NCBI RefSeq assembly: GCF_900101905.1
Contig: NZ_FNAJ01000005.1
Coordinates: 325,293-389,292, forward strand
Length of the DNA stretch: 64,000 nt
Direction: 5' to 3'
DNA from: Myxococcus virescens
GTDB lineage: Bacteria; Myxococcota; Myxococcia; Myxococcales; Myxococcaceae
The position numbers and the translations under genes were made by a program. The notes under the pieces were generated by a model. That model was not told the DNA's origin. It ran no database searches and saw only the letters and a list, made by a program, of their open reading frames with translations. Positions 8,851 through 20,324 of this stretch are shown here, in pieces. Within the stretch, counting starts at the first letter, position 1. The number at the start of each line of letters is the position of its first letter.

Positions 8851-10278
8851 TCAGACGGCGCTCAGGCGTTCGCAAGCGCGCAACGCGAAGAGGGTGGTCC
8901 ACGCCAGCCAGAGGCCCAGCAGGAGAAGCTCCGGCACCTGCGCGCCCAGCGCATCCGAGAGCCGCTCCTCGTCCACGCTCAGCTCCGGCACCTCACGCCA
9001 CAGCGACGCGTCTGCCTTGTAGTTCACGTCGCCGTATTTCGAGCGGAACGTGACGGCGTCATTCATCTGCTTCACCAGCCCCTGCCGGTACTGCTCCGCC
9101 TGCTTCGTGAAGCGAAGGTGCGCGGACATGTCCGTCCGTGCGAGCGACGCCGACAGGTGCCGCAGCGCCAGCATGGGCGACAGCGGCGCGAAGAAGCGGT
9201 GCAGTCGCTCCTGTTCACCGTAGCGGGTCTCCAACTCGCCGAAGCGCTGCGCTCCCACGCGGTTGCTGTACTCCTCCCCTGCTTGGAGCGCGATGCCCCG
9301 GAAGTTGACGGGGAGCGCCTCCAGGGACGCCGCGCCGTAGCGCGCCAGCGTCTCGCGCTCGAGCGCCGCCTGTCGCTGGTCCGCAGGGTCATGACCGCTC
9401 AGGCCCTTCTCGTAGTCCTCCGCCAGCTGCCGCGCGAAGTCCTGCGCCGTGGGCACCGGCGCCCACGCCCGGGCCGCGTCCACCGCGAGCCGGGGCACCA
9501 GCAGCGCGTTGACCATCCACGCGCCCAACAGCACCACCAAGGCCCCCCGCGACGTCCGCGCCCGCGCGCTGACCGCCAGCCCCAGGAACACGAAGCCCGA
9601 CAGGTACAGCCCATACCCCAGTGCCAGCCCCGACAGACGCCCCAGCAGCTCGCCCGGCGAGACGCCCGCTCCGCCGCCCAGGCCCACCACCAACACCACG
9701 GCCACCACGAAGAGGGGCACCAGCAGCGCCGCGAGCGCCAGCCCTACGCCCAGGGCCTTGCCCAGCACGAGCTGATGCCGACGCACGCCGGAGCTCAACA
9801 GCAAGCGCAGCGTTCCCTGCTCCCGCTCGGTGGTGAACGCGGAGTAGGTCAGCAGGATGATCAGCAGGGGCAGCAGGAGCTGGAGGACCCCGGCCCCCGT
9901 GAGCTCTCCGAAGCGCGCCGCCGCCGTGGCGTCCGCCGCGGGCCGGTACTGGGTGGCATTCCGTTTGTGCGCCTCCAGGTAGACGGCGACGCCCAGATAC
10001 GGTTCCACGCCGCGGTCAAACGTGGCCAGGACGGACTCCGGCTTGAACGCCCAGACACCGTAGTGCGCGGCCGAATGCGGGTTCTTCTCTCCCTGCTCCA
10101 ACCAATGCTGGCGCGTCAGGCGAGCACCCGCTTCGCGCTCGGCCCGGGAGTCCCGGACATGGAGCGCGCCGACCGCGATGCCTACGGTGGCCAGCAAGAA
10201 CACCAGGGCTCCCGCGCCCAGGAAGCGCCCGTCGCGAGACAGCTCCATCCACTCTTTTCGGGCGATGGCTCGAATCAT
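8851..10278 (-). CDS. ABC-2 type permease (DUF3526-like), first permease
   Basis: A 475-residue paralogue of the next gene. It starts KEWMELSRDGRF, has one helix, a long external loop, then helices near residues 190-210, 235-265, 275-300, 310-335 and 455-475. The coupling motif TTEREQGTLRLLLSSGVRR is clear. The ATG at 10278 was chosen because GAGGA lies seven bases upstream; an ATG at 10296 would overlap the ATPase gene. Two related permeases with one ATPase suggest a heterodimeric exporter. Confidence 0.85.
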   Translation of the reverse strand: MIRAIARKEWMELSRDGRFLGAGALVFLLATVGIAVGALHVRDSRAEREAGARLTRQHWLEQGEKNPHSAAHYGVWAFKPESVLATFDRGVEPYLGVAVYLEAHKRNATQYRPAADATAAARFGELTGAGVLQLLLPLLIILLTYSAFTTEREQGTLRLLLSSGVRRHQLVLGKALGVGLALAALLVPLFVVAVVLVVGLGGGAGVSPGELLGRLSGLALGYGLYLSGFVFLGLAVSARARTSRGALVVLLGAWMVNALLVPRLAVDAARAWAPVPTAQDFARQLAEDYEKGLSGHDPADQRQAALERETLARYGAASLEALPVNFRGIALQAGEEYSNRVGAQRFGELETRYGEQERLHRFFAPLSPMLALRHLSASLARTDMSAHLRFTKQAEQYRQGLVKQMNDAVTFRSKYGDVNYKADASLWREVPELSVDEERLSDALGAQVPELLLLGLWLAWTTLFALRACERLSAV

Positions 10279-10288
10279 TCGTCGGTCC

Positions 10289-10993
10289 TCAGCCACGCAT
10301 GTGCGCCAGGTAGAGCTGCTCCAGCTCCGCGTGCCCCAGGTCCCGCGTGGCGCGCGTCTCCACCAGCCGGCCCGACTTCATGATGCCCACCCGCGTGCCT
10401 GACTCCTTCGCGCGGAACAGGTCATGCGTCGCCATGAGCACCGCCATGCCTTCACCACTCAGGCGAAGGAGCAGCTCGGAGAGTTCGTTGGACGCCAGCG
10501 GGTCCAACCCCGACGTGGGCTCATCCAACAGCAAGGCCCGCGCGCCTTTCGCCAGCGCGATGGCGATGCCGACCTTCTGCCGCATGCCCTTCGAATAGCG
10601 GCCAACGGGGACGTCCATCGCCCCCGGTTGCAGCCCCGCGCGCGCCAACCACCCGCTGGACTCCTGGGTGGACAGCGCCTGCCGGCCCGCAAGGGTGTTG
10701 AAGTAGGCCAGGTTCTCCCGGCCCGTCAGCCGAGGGTAGAGCATCACCAGCTCGGGCACGTACGCCAGGAGCCCGCGCACGTGGGCCTCGTGTTGCTGAA
10801 CCTCCAACCCGGCGACGCGGGCCTCGCCTTGCGTGGGGGTGATGAAGCCCAGGAAGAGGTTCAGCGTGGTGGTCTTCCCCGCCCCGTTCGCCCCCAGCAG
10901 ACAGAACACCTCACCCGCCCCGATGGACAGGTCCAGGCACTCCAGGGCCAGGTGCTCGCCATAACGTTTGGACAGCTTCTTCGCTTCAAGCAT
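10289..10993 (-). CDS. ABC transporter ATP-binding protein
   Basis: A 234-residue ATPase. Walker A is GANGAGKTT, the signature is YSKGMRQKV, Walker B is ALLLDEPTSGLDP, and the switch histidine is in ATHDLF. The N-terminal MLEAKKLSKRYGEHLAL is standard, so the ATG at 10993 is used rather than the upstream GTG/ATG options. It is the first gene of the ATPase-permease-permease operon and energises export by the two DUF3526-like permeases. A dyad lies 40 bases upstream of its start. Confidence 0.93.
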   Translation of the reverse strand: MLEAKKLSKRYGEHLALECLDLSIGAGEVFCLLGANGAGKTTTLNLFLGFITPTQGEARVAGLEVQQHEAHVRGLLAYVPELVMLYPRLTGRENLAYFNTLAGRQALSTQESSGWLARAGLQPGAMDVPVGRYSKGMRQKVGIAIALAKGARALLLDEPTSGLDPLASNELSELLLRLSGEGMAVLMATHDLFRAKESGTRVGIMKSGRLVETRATRDLGHAELEQLYLAHMRG

Positions 10994-11032
10994 GGGCAAT
11001 CCCCATAACGGACACCTGAGCACAAACGCAAC

Positions 11033-11045
11033 TTGATTGCATCAA
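11033..11045. promoter_or_regulatory. Short dyad upstream of the ABC operon
   Basis: TTGATTGCATCAA has perfect 5-bp arms around TGC, 40 bases upstream of the ATPase start on the minus strand. The position suits an operator in the promoter. No GntR-type regulator gene is present beside it, so the call is tentative. Confidence 0.3.
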
Positions 11046-11114
11046 CACTCTCGCCCTGGCAGCATTCCTGGCATGCGACAGGGCTCGGGGATTCCCGGGC
11101 CCGGGAGGTCGAAC

Positions 11115-11640
11115 GTGCTGACGGTGATGGTGCTCTTGAACCTGGTGTTGGCCGCGCAGGCGGCTCCGGACGCCACTGCGGCGACATGGGGAAGCGCGGT
11201 GGCGGCACCAGGCCAGCGTGCCCACGGCTACCTCCCCATTCCAGGTGGCACTGGAGACGTGCCGCCGTTGCCAGTCACGGTGATACGGGGCGCGAAGCCG
11301 GGGCACGGTGGTCATCGTCCACATCGCCAACGTGCCGTCCTTCCAGCGACGCACCGTGTATTACGGCCCGGATGACTGAAAGAACCTCAACCGTGTCTTT
11401 CCTGGCAACGCCTCTGGCACGCCCACGGAGCGCATCGCGCATGTGCTCACCCACGAGGTGTTCGACCGGGGCGACGCGGTGGTGGACGTCCACTGCGGTG
11501 ATGGAAACGAGGCGCTTTCACCCTACGTCGCGTTCATCGCCAACGCGCCAGACCCGAGCGTGACCGCGCGCTCGCGCGCCATGGCGATGGCCGCGCTGGG
11601 TGCTCGCAAGACCGGGGAGCGCTCCGCAGCAAAACACCGG
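11115..11640 (+). pseudogene. Decayed succinylglutamate desuccinylase/aspartoacylase-like gene
   Basis: Frame 1 (from about 11115, GTG, or ATG 11127) gives a signal-peptide-like start and then PVTVIRGAKPG, the conserved N-terminal strand of M14 AstE/aspartoacylase proteins. Homology then jumps at about 11300 into another frame: VIVHIANVPSFQRR, KNLNRVFPGNASGT and DAVVDVHCGDGNEAL are all typical of the family. The region normally holding the HGxE zinc motif is missing between the blocks, implying an internal deletion with a frame change. An in-frame TGA at 11377-11379 replaces the usual glycine before KNLNRVFPG. The C-terminus is also lost. The product cannot be a working enzyme. Confidence 0.75.
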
Positions 11641-11663
11641 GCGCCCATGACACGCGCGCGCCG

Positions 11664-12554
11664 TCATTCTCCCCCACCGAGCAGGTACTCCAGCAACGCA
11701 CGAACAGGAGATGACAGGCCGTCCCAGTCCTGGAAACAGGCACAGAGCCGGCGCTGGGCCCAGGCCTCCGAAAGGGGCACCTTCCGATAGGTGCCCTCCC
11801 GCTGGTGCCGATTGGCAACGCGCTCCGGGACGATGCCCAGGCCCACGCCGTGAGACACCATCTCGCACAGCCCCCGGAAGCCCTTCATCCGGACGCGGAA
11901 GGACACCTCGAAGCCCGCGCGACGTGCGTGCCCGTCAATGTGCTCTTGCAAGGCGCTCTCGGCCGCCAGACCGACGAAGGGCTCCCGATACACATCGCGG
12001 AGCGCGAGGCTCTTGGATACAGCCAGCGGGTGCCCTGCGGGGATGATGAGCACCAGGGGGGCGGGCTCCAGCGCGCGGACTTGAAGCGTGCCCGTCTCCA
12101 CGGCGTCCGAAATCAGTCCGGCCTCCGCCAGGCCTGCCTCGATCGCCTTGACGATATCCGCGCTGGTTCGCTCTCTCAGGTCGATGTTCAGCCTCGGGTG
12201 CCTGGCAAGCCATGGCGCCAGCTTCTCGGGCAGGTACTCGGTCAGCGCCGCGGTGTTGGCATAGAGGCGAATGGTGCCGCGCCGGCCTGAAACAAACGCA
12301 TTCAACTCATCCTTCAACAACTCCTGTTGATGCAGGATCAACCGAGCGTGGTGCACGAGTGCATCACCGGCCTCGGTCGTCACCACGCCCCGAGGCCGCC
12401 TCTCGAGCAGCTTGACGCCCACCGCATCCTCGATGCTGCGCAGACGCTCGCTCGCGGATGCCAGCGTCAGGTTCGCGCGTTGGGCACCTTGCGTGATGCT
12501 CCCCGCATCCACGATGCAGAGGAACAAGCGAAGATCCGCGAGGTCGAGCCGCAT
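11664..12554 (-). CDS. LysR-family transcriptional regulator
   Basis: A 296-residue protein. The N-terminal winged helix (about 4-62) has the typical FLCIVDAGSITQGAQRANLT and RLRSIEDAVGVKLLERR segments. It is followed by the linker helix and a type 2 periplasmic-binding-like effector domain (about 90-290). It lies tail to tail with the AstE-like pseudogene and has no divergently transcribed neighbour closer than the BON/SRPBCC gene, which runs the same way. The usual LysR target position is therefore empty. It may have controlled the decayed gene or may act elsewhere. Confidence 0.9.
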   Translation of the reverse strand: MRLDLADLRLFLCIVDAGSITQGAQRANLTLASASERLRSIEDAVGVKLLERRPRGVVTTEAGDALVHHARLILHQQELLKDELNAFVSGRRGTIRLYANTAALTEYLPEKLAPWLARHPRLNIDLRERTSADIVKAIEAGLAEAGLISDAVETGTLQVRALEPAPLVLIIPAGHPLAVSKSLALRDVYREPFVGLAAESALQEHIDGHARRAGFEVSFRVRMKGFRGLCEMVSHGVGLGIVPERVANRHQREGTYRKVPLSEAWAQRRLCACFQDWDGLSSPVRALLEYLLGGGE

Positions 12555-12849
12555 CGCGCCCCCTGCGCACGCTGCCTCCGGTGCGTCCGAAGGGAGTCAC
12601 GAGACATTCCGCATTGTGCCAGAGCACGCCGAGGGGTCCAGTCAGCGCACGTCGCGCGCCTGGACCGCGCCCACTGGAATCGCCAAGCGGCCGGACAGCT
12701 GGAACGTGGCAGATGAAGGCCCGCAGCGGGGCTTCAGGTGTCTTGGCCCGCAGAATGGGCGCCTCGAACAGCGCCGCCTGACGAGCCCCAGTCGGGAAAC
12801 GAAGCCCCAGCGACTCAGCGATGGATTGAAGCGCCGGGGCCGGCACCGC

Positions 12850-14037
12850 CTAGTGAGTGAGGGGGCCCCGGGGCGCCATACGCCGGGGCGCGACCTGCTC
12901 CCGCGTCACCGTCTCACGGCCGGTGGCCCTCCCCCGCTCCAGCAGCGACTTGAAGCGCAGCAGGTCGTCATCCATCTGCTTCTTCGGGTCCGCGCCCAGC
13001 AGCTTCGCGAAGGCATGGCCAATGGCCCCCGCTGGCGGGTTGTAGGACAGCCGGATGTCCACCCGAGTGCCGCCGCGCGGCGTGGGCTCGAAGTGGATGA
13101 CGCCCAGGTTCTCCACCGCCGTGCCCTCCACGCTCTTCCAGGCCAGCACCTTGTTGGGCACGAACTTCGTGACGACGGCGTCCCATTCGAAGTGCAGCCC
13201 CGCGGGCCCGCGCACCTTCCAGTGCGAGCGGCCCTCGACGCCCGGAATCACTTCATCCACGTGTGTCATGAACCGCGGGAAGTTCTGCATCTCCCTCCAG
13301 AAGGCGAACACCTCCTCCACCGGCGCGTTCACGTTGATGTCCTTGTGAAGGGTGATGGCCCGCCGTCCCGCGCCCATCCCCGTGAGCCGCCGCAGCCCCA
13401 GGTTCGTGAAGGCCCGCGTGCCCAGCATCACGCCGCCCAGGGCCGCCAGGGTTCCCGTCACGCCCCGGCGCCCCAGCCCCCAGGCCGTCAGCGTCAGGCC
13501 GCCCAGCGCCCCGAAGAGTCGTTCGGACGGCGACCAGTGCTCCTGAAAGAAGGGCCTCGACTCACCCGAGCGCATGCTGCCTCCTTGCAGCGCCGGGTGC
13601 GCTGAGCCCTCCGCATACGGAACAAGCTGGTTGTCCAGCCCATGCACCCCCTGCACCTTGCCGATGCGGGGCAGCACGCGCCGGAGTTCCTCGCGAAGGA
13701 TGGGGCCTTCCAACCGAACCACGCCATCCCGAGCCATCACGCGAATCGCTCCGGGATGCGAGCACACCCGGCCCAGGGCCGAGCGCACCCGTTCCTCCAG
13801 GACGAGGTCCTCCACCGGTTCCCGGTGCAGCTTGCGCATCGATTCGAAAAAGACACCGCGCGAGCGCTGCGAGAGGTCCCGAGCGACGACGCCCACCGCG
13901 CCTCCCGCCTCATGCGCCGCGTGGACGGCCTTCCCCTGCAGATGGGACCTGCGCCAGCGGCCACTGCGTGGGTCCGTCCAGTACATCAGCCCCAGGCCCA
14001 GCCCCGCGCCACCGATTCCCCATAGGGCAGCTTTCAT
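12850..14037 (-). CDS. BON-domain and SRPBCC (polyketide cyclase-like) protein
   Basis: A 395-residue protein starting at the ATG at 14037, which has AAGGAGG just upstream; the longer frame to 14382 reads as noise. A short N-terminal glycine-rich hydrophobic segment (GIGGAGLGLGLMYW) comes first, then a BON-type domain (about 65-135, IRVMARDGVVRLEGPI). Two hydrophobic helices follow (about 180-225). The C-terminal 150 residues form an SRPBCC fold (about 240-370: VNAPVEEVFAFWREMQNFPRFM). The layout suggests a membrane-associated ligand-binding protein. The binding partner is unknown. Confidence 0.82.
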   Translation of the reverse strand: MKAALWGIGGAGLGLGLMYWTDPRSGRWRRSHLQGKAVHAAHEAGGAVGVVARDLSQRSRGVFFESMRKLHREPVEDLVLEERVRSALGRVCSHPGAIRVMARDGVVRLEGPILREELRRVLPRIGKVQGVHGLDNQLVPYAEGSAHPALQGGSMRSGESRPFFQEHWSPSERLFGALGGLTLTAWGLGRRGVTGTLAALGGVMLGTRAFTNLGLRRLTGMGAGRRAITLHKDINVNAPVEEVFAFWREMQNFPRFMTHVDEVIPGVEGRSHWKVRGPAGLHFEWDAVVTKFVPNKVLAWKSVEGTAVENLGVIHFEPTPRGGTRVDIRLSYNPPAGAIGHAFAKLLGADPKKQMDDDLLRFKSLLERGRATGRETVTREQVAPRRMAPRGPLTH

Positions 14038-14273
14038 CGTCCGCCTCCTTCTGGCTCGTGTCCTTCGCTCCACGGAACGTGACGGCGGCGATGGCGCGGT
14101 GCAGCAGACGGGAAGGGGCTGCCTCGCTCGCGTCCGCGGGGGATGGCTGACCACCAACCGGACGGCCCGGGGCCCGGAGGTCCTCGCGTTGACTGGGCAA
14201 CGAGGACGGTGCCCGCAGGCTCGGGCGTGCCCACTGTCTTTCGTGCTGGTCAACCCGAGAGGAGCAACACGGC

Positions 14274-14495
14274 ATGCCCGAGGTACCGACGACACCTGAC
14301 TCGCCCGTGAAGGACCCCGACCCCGACAAGAAGCCCGGGCGTGAGCCTCCCGGGCCACAGGCGCCGCCGAAGAAGGACCCACCTACGCGACAGCCGCCGG
14401 AAATCGAGCCGCCGCAGCCGCCCGAAATCAAGCCACCCGGCATTCATGACCCGCCGGTACCCCATCAGCCTGGGCGGCCAGAAATCATCGCGTGA
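14274..14495 (+). CDS. Small proline-rich protein
   Basis: A 73-residue frame with GAGAGGAG upstream of the ATG. About a third of the residues are proline, in PPEIEPPQPPEIKPPG-like repeats, and the rest are mostly charged. There is no signal peptide, so a disordered cytoplasmic protein is likely. It lies 236 bases from the divergent BON/SRPBCC gene. The composition and ribosome binding site support a real gene, but no function can be assigned. Confidence 0.6.
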   Translation: MPEVPTTPDSPVKDPDPDKKPGREPPGPQAPPKKDPPTRQPPEIEPPQPPEIKPPGIHDPPVPHQPGRPEIIA

Positions 14496-14671
14496 GCAAC
14501 ACCGGGAGCGCGGCGGACGAGCACGCCGCACCGCTCGGTGGGAAGACGGGAGCCCAGGCGAGCGGCGGGTGCCAGCGCGAACGCCCGTCCCGTTCCACGA
14601 GGCGACCGGCGTGGCCACTTTTTCCCTGACGAGCGCCCGCTCCATTCCAGGCAGCGGCGAGGAGTGGCGGA

Positions 14672-15352
14672 ATGCGAGAGCCCGAATTCCAGGACCGCTA
14701 TGAGGGAGGCCGCGTGCTCGCGGACCACCTGCGGCGCCATGCGCGGCAACCCGGCACCCTGGTGCTGGCGCTGCCACGGGGCGGCGTGCCCGTGGGCGCC
14801 GAAGTCGCGCGGAAGCTCGGAGTGCCGCTCGATGTCTTCCTGGTCCGCAAGCTGGGCACGCCCGGCCACGAGGAGCTGGCGATGGGCGCCATCGCCTCCG
14901 GGGGCGTGCGGGTGCTCAACCGCGAGGTCGTGGACGAGCTGAACATCGGTCGCGAACAGATTGAAGCCGCGGCGCGCCGCGAGGCCGTGGAGCTCCAGCG
15001 GCGGGAAGAGCGCTACCGGGAAGGCCGGCCGCTCCCCGACGTGCGTGGGCGCACCGTCCTCCTGGTGGATGACGGGCTGGCCACGGGAACGACGATGCGG
15101 GCGGCCGTGGCGGCGCTGCGGCTCCTGGAGCCCGCGGCCATCATCGTGGCCGTGCCCGTGGCCGCCGCCGAGTCCTGCGAAAGCCTGGCCCAGGTGGCGG
15201 ACGAGGTCGTCTGCGTCCGCATGCCCGAGCCCTTCTACTCCGTGGGCCTGTGGTACCGCGACTTCGCGCAGACGGAGGACGACGAGGTGCGCGCCCTGCT
15301 CGCCGAGTCAACCCGGGAAGGGGCTGCCAGCGAAACACAGCCCTCCGCCTGA
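14672..15352 (+). CDS. Phosphoribosyltransferase-family protein
   Basis: A 226-residue protein with a GAGGAG ribosome binding site. The PRPP-binding loop is VLLVDDGLATGTTMRAA (about 131-147), preceded by an N-terminal LALPRGGVPVGAEVA segment. This is the typical layout of the stand-alone PRTases often found beside dienelactone hydrolase or stress genes. The substrate base is not evident, since the hood region is generic. It lies convergent with the desaturase gene, 19 bases away. Confidence 0.88.
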   Translation: MREPEFQDRYEGGRVLADHLRRHARQPGTLVLALPRGGVPVGAEVARKLGVPLDVFLVRKLGTPGHEELAMGAIASGGVRVLNREVVDELNIGREQIEAAARREAVELQRREERYREGRPLPDVRGRTVLLVDDGLATGTTMRAAVAALRLLEPAAIIVAVPVAAAESCESLAQVADEVVCVRMPEPFYSVGLWYRDFAQTEDDEVRALLAESTREGAASETQPSA

Positions 15353-15371
15353 GCCCGGCGCCTCGCGGACC

Positions 15372-16562
15372 TCAGCCGCGCGGAGCCGGCCCCCATGCGC
15401 GCATGGACGTCCGCCCCACCATGATGTCCACCAACCGCTTCACGCGGCGGAAGACGCCCTCCTGCACGTAAGGCACGCCGTGCTTCTCGCACAGCGCCTT
15501 CACCTTCGGCTGCGCCTGCCGGTAGCGCGTCATGGGCAGGCTGGGCCAGAGATGGTGCTCGATCTGGTAGTTCAGCCAGCCGTGGAGGAAGTCCACCACG
15601 TCGTTGCCGGTGGCGTAGTTCACCGAGCCCACCACCTGCCGCACGGAGAACTCCGCGCTGCTGCGCGCCCGGCCCTCGAAGCGGTAGAGGTCGTCCCCCG
15701 CGTGGTTGGGCGCGATCAGCACGAAGCTCTGGATGTTGGTGAGCACTTCCGCGAAGACGCTGTTGGCGAAGACGCTGAGGACGGCCCACGCGCCCAGTGG
15801 CGCGAAGAGCGCGGGCAGCAGCACGAAGCGCAGGCCCGCGTAGGGCAGCAGACACGTCCACCAGAAGGCACGGCCTTCGACGGTGAACGGGTTGAAGGCG
15901 GTGATGAGGGGCAACGTGCCTGATTCGTCCGCGCCTCCCGCGCGCTTGCGTTCGAAGCGCCGCCACTCCAGGAACGTGTTGGGCGCGTAGTACGTCACCT
16001 TCCACGTGCAGGCGAAGAACGCGACCAGCGCGTACTTGGCCAGCATGGGCATGCGCGACTGGCGCAGCCACTCCGTGTTCATCTCCACCAGATCCGGGTC
16101 CGCCGTCTCCCCCGTGTGTCCGTGGTGCAGCACGTTGTGTTCATGCCGCCACGCCTGGGGATGAATCCAATCCGGCCAGTCCAGGAAGCGGCGCCACCCG
16201 GTGGCGAAGCGCTTGCCCGTGTAGTGCGCCGGCACGCCCGGCACCTTGTCGTAGCCCCGGTGCGTGATGTGATGGGCCATCATCGTCCAGCGCGCCGTGT
16301 TGCCTTGCGCGATGAGCAGCGCCGACACGGGATTGGGCATCAGCCACGCCGTCGCGTAGCCCAGCGCGGAACAGGCCCGGCCCCAGCGTTCAATCTTCCG
16401 CGCGTGTGCCAGGTCCGCCTCGCCGAGCGATGACTCCAGCTCCTGCTTGAGCGCCTGAAGGTCCTGGGCGAAGGCTTCCGGCTCGGCGAGTACGTGGGGG
16501 TGGGGGGTGGGAAGGGATGTCCGCGGCACTTCGTCGACGAGCAGGGGGACTGCCAGGGTCAT
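15372..16562 (-). CDS. Membrane fatty-acid desaturase
   Basis: A 396-residue di-iron membrane desaturase. Three histidine boxes are present: HHITH (about 96-100), HEHNVLHHGH (about 140-149) and QIEHH near residue 340 before LWPSLP. Hydrophobic pairs lie between the boxes. QIEHH-type third boxes are typical of front-end and linoleoyl-CoA desaturases. The enzyme introduces a double bond into acyl chains of membrane lipids, using ferredoxin- or cytochrome-type electrons. No cytochrome b5 domain is fused. Myxobacteria make unsaturated fatty acids, but the position of desaturation here cannot be read from the sequence. Confidence 0.88.
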   Translation of the reverse strand: MTLAVPLLVDEVPRTSLPTPHPHVLAEPEAFAQDLQALKQELESSLGEADLAHARKIERWGRACSALGYATAWLMPNPVSALLIAQGNTARWTMMAHHITHRGYDKVPGVPAHYTGKRFATGWRRFLDWPDWIHPQAWRHEHNVLHHGHTGETADPDLVEMNTEWLRQSRMPMLAKYALVAFFACTWKVTYYAPNTFLEWRRFERKRAGGADESGTLPLITAFNPFTVEGRAFWWTCLLPYAGLRFVLLPALFAPLGAWAVLSVFANSVFAEVLTNIQSFVLIAPNHAGDDLYRFEGRARSSAEFSVRQVVGSVNYATGNDVVDFLHGWLNYQIEHHLWPSLPMTRYRQAQPKVKALCEKHGVPYVQEGVFRRVKRLVDIMVGRTSMRAWGPAPRG

Positions 16563-16756
16563 GATGGAGTCGGCATCTCGGTGAGGGCATCCAGGTTGGC
16601 GGCCACCAATCTAGTCCCAGGCCCGAATATTCCGGATGTAGACATCCATGGGCCCGTTCCCTCGTCGGCGACGCCATCAGGGCGGCACGCCAATGCCCGA
16701 CGAGCCACCGTCCGACCGGGGATTGCGGTTAAACTCCGGCGCTCGCCGCCCACCGC

Positions 16757-18876
16757 ATGCACGAGTTTCCTTCCCGCCGACAGTTGCTGCTGGCCGTCCT
16801 CGTGGCCACGACTCTCTCCGCGGCCGTCGAGGGAGTCTGGAGCTACTCCGGGGCGGTGAGCCCCCCTGCCCGCGTCCTCCTCACCGCCGCCGTGGGGCTG
16901 CTCATCAGCGGCACCCTGGCGCTGTTGCTCCTGCGAACCCGGGAGCGCGCGCACCGCGCACGGGACGCTGCCCTGCGCAGCGCGGATGACGCCAGCGCGC
17001 TTCGCGCAGCCGTCATGGACGTGACGCCCGTGGGCTTCGCCTTCTTCGACCGCGAGCTGCGTTACGTCCACATCAACACGGCCCTGGCGGCGATGCATGG
17101 CCTGCCCGCGGAGCGGCATCTGGGCCGGCACGTCACCGAGGTGATGCCCGACCTGGGCAAGCGCATCGCTCCGCGCCTCCAACTGGCGCTCAGCACGGGG
17201 GCCTCCATCCAGGACACCCTGCTCCAGGTGGAGACGCCCGCCGCTCCGGGCGAGAGCCGCTTCTGGTTCGGCAGCTACCTGCGCGTGTGCGGCGCGAACG
17301 GCGAGGTGCTGGGTGTCATCGCCGCGATGTCCGAGCTCACCGAGCGCATGCGCGCGGAGAAGAGCCTCCAGGAGCACGAGGGCCGGCTGGACGTGTTGAC
17401 GCGCTCGCTGCCGGACTACCTGTGGGGCGGCAAGCTGCGCGGCGGGAGGCTGCGCGACTTCTACTGCACGCCCGTCATCGAGCGCACCACCGGCTATGCC
17501 GCCTCCGCGTTCGTCCAGCCCGCGCCGGATGGCGGACCGCCGCCGCTGTGGGCGGAGATGATCCACCCCGAGGACCGCGCCCGCTACCGGGCCAGCATCG
17601 AGGGCCTGGCCCCCGGCGCCGAGGCGGAGCTGGAGCACCGGATCATCTGCGCCGACGGCCGCGTGCGCTGGGTGCGCAGCCGCGCCGCCGCTTCCGCGTT
17701 GGATGCGCAGGCGGAGCTGCATGTCGGCTGCGTCGTCACCGACATCACCGACCGGCGGCTCGCGGATGACCTGCGCCAGCGCCTGCATGACAGCTTCCGC
17801 CGCTCCGCCCAGGAATGGCGCCGCACCTTCGACGCGGTGGCCTCGCCGCTGATGGTGTTGGGGTCGGATGGCACCGTCCAGCGTCTCAACGCCGCCGCCA
17901 TCGCGCTCTTTGGAGGCATGGACCCGTCCGGTCAGCCGCTGTTCACCGCGGCCAGTGCCCCACCCTGGTCACACGCACTGCCGTTGGTGGAGGAGCTGCG
18001 CCGCACCCGCGCCAGCGCCACGCGCGAGCTGGGCGACCCGGTGTCGCGCCGCACGTGGGAGGTATCCGCCACGTGGGTGGAGGAAGCGGGCGGCGAGGAC
18101 TCGCGCGTCATCCTGGTGGCCACGGAGGTGACGCGTCTCCTGGAGCTCCAGGCCAGCCTGCGGCGCAGTGAGACGATGGCCGCCATGGGCGCCATCGTCG
18201 CGGGCGTGGCCCACGAGGTCCGCAATCCCCTCTTCTCCATCTCCGCGGTGGTCGACGCGGTGGAGGCGACCTTCGGCGCACGCGCGGAGCTCAAGCCCTA
18301 CGTCGACGTGCTGCGCGGTGAGGTGAAGCGCCTCAACCACCTCACACAAGAGCTCTTCGAGTACGGCCGCCCCACCCGCGGTGAATGGGTGGAAGGCCCC
18401 GTGCTCCCGGTGGTGGTGGATGCGCTCTCCGCGTGCGCGCTGGCCAGTGAGCGCGCCGGTGTGAATGTGAATCGCGAGTTGGCGGCGGAGCTGCCCCGTG
18501 TTCGCATGGATGCCCGGCGTTTGTTTCACGTGTTTCGCAACGTGGTGGAGAACGCGGTGCAGCATTCACCGGCGGGCAGCGCGGTGCGGGTGGCGACGGA
18601 AGAAGTGGAAGAGGCGGGCCGGGCCTGGGTGCGGTGCACCGTGCGCGACGGTGGGCCGGGCTTCCGCGCGGAGGACCTGTCCCATGTCTTCGAGCCCTTC
18701 TTCAGCAAGCGGCGCGGCGGCACGGGGCTGGGCCTGTCCATCGTCCAACGCATCCTGGAGGAGCATCAGGGTATCATCCGCTTGCGCAATCACCCGGAGG
18801 GCGGCGCGGAAGTCACACTGCTGCTTCCTGCTGTTTCTTCGCGTGTATCAACCCAGCGCGTAGACTCCCTGACTTC

Positions 18877-18880
<4 letters not shown>
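16757..18880 (+). CDS. Membrane PAS-domain sensor histidine kinase
   Basis: A 707-residue kinase. Two N-terminal helices (about 8-28 and 36-56) are followed by three PAS-like domains (about 75-195, 205-335 and 350-455). HisKA has its histidine in GVAHEVRNPLFS (about 483), and an HATPase domain follows with NVVENAVQHSP, DGGPGF and GTGLGLSI boxes. Its stop overlaps the ATG of the NtrC-type regulator by four bases, so the two form a cognate pair. The short periplasmic loop between the helices makes cytoplasmic PAS sensing likely. Confidence 0.92.
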
Positions 18881-20244
<1,364 letters not shown>

Positions 20245-20324
20245 CCTGGACACAGCAAGCAGTCGCGAGCCGGGGCGCGGGAGCAAGCACCGGAATTTAC
20301 TTGGAACCGAGACAAGCCCGTCTC

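Noticed and set aside
12555-12849. Possible gene between the LysR and BON/SRPBCC genes
   Set aside because: Frames on both strands lack ribosome binding sites and no protein family is recognisable; I treat the 295 bases as intergenic.
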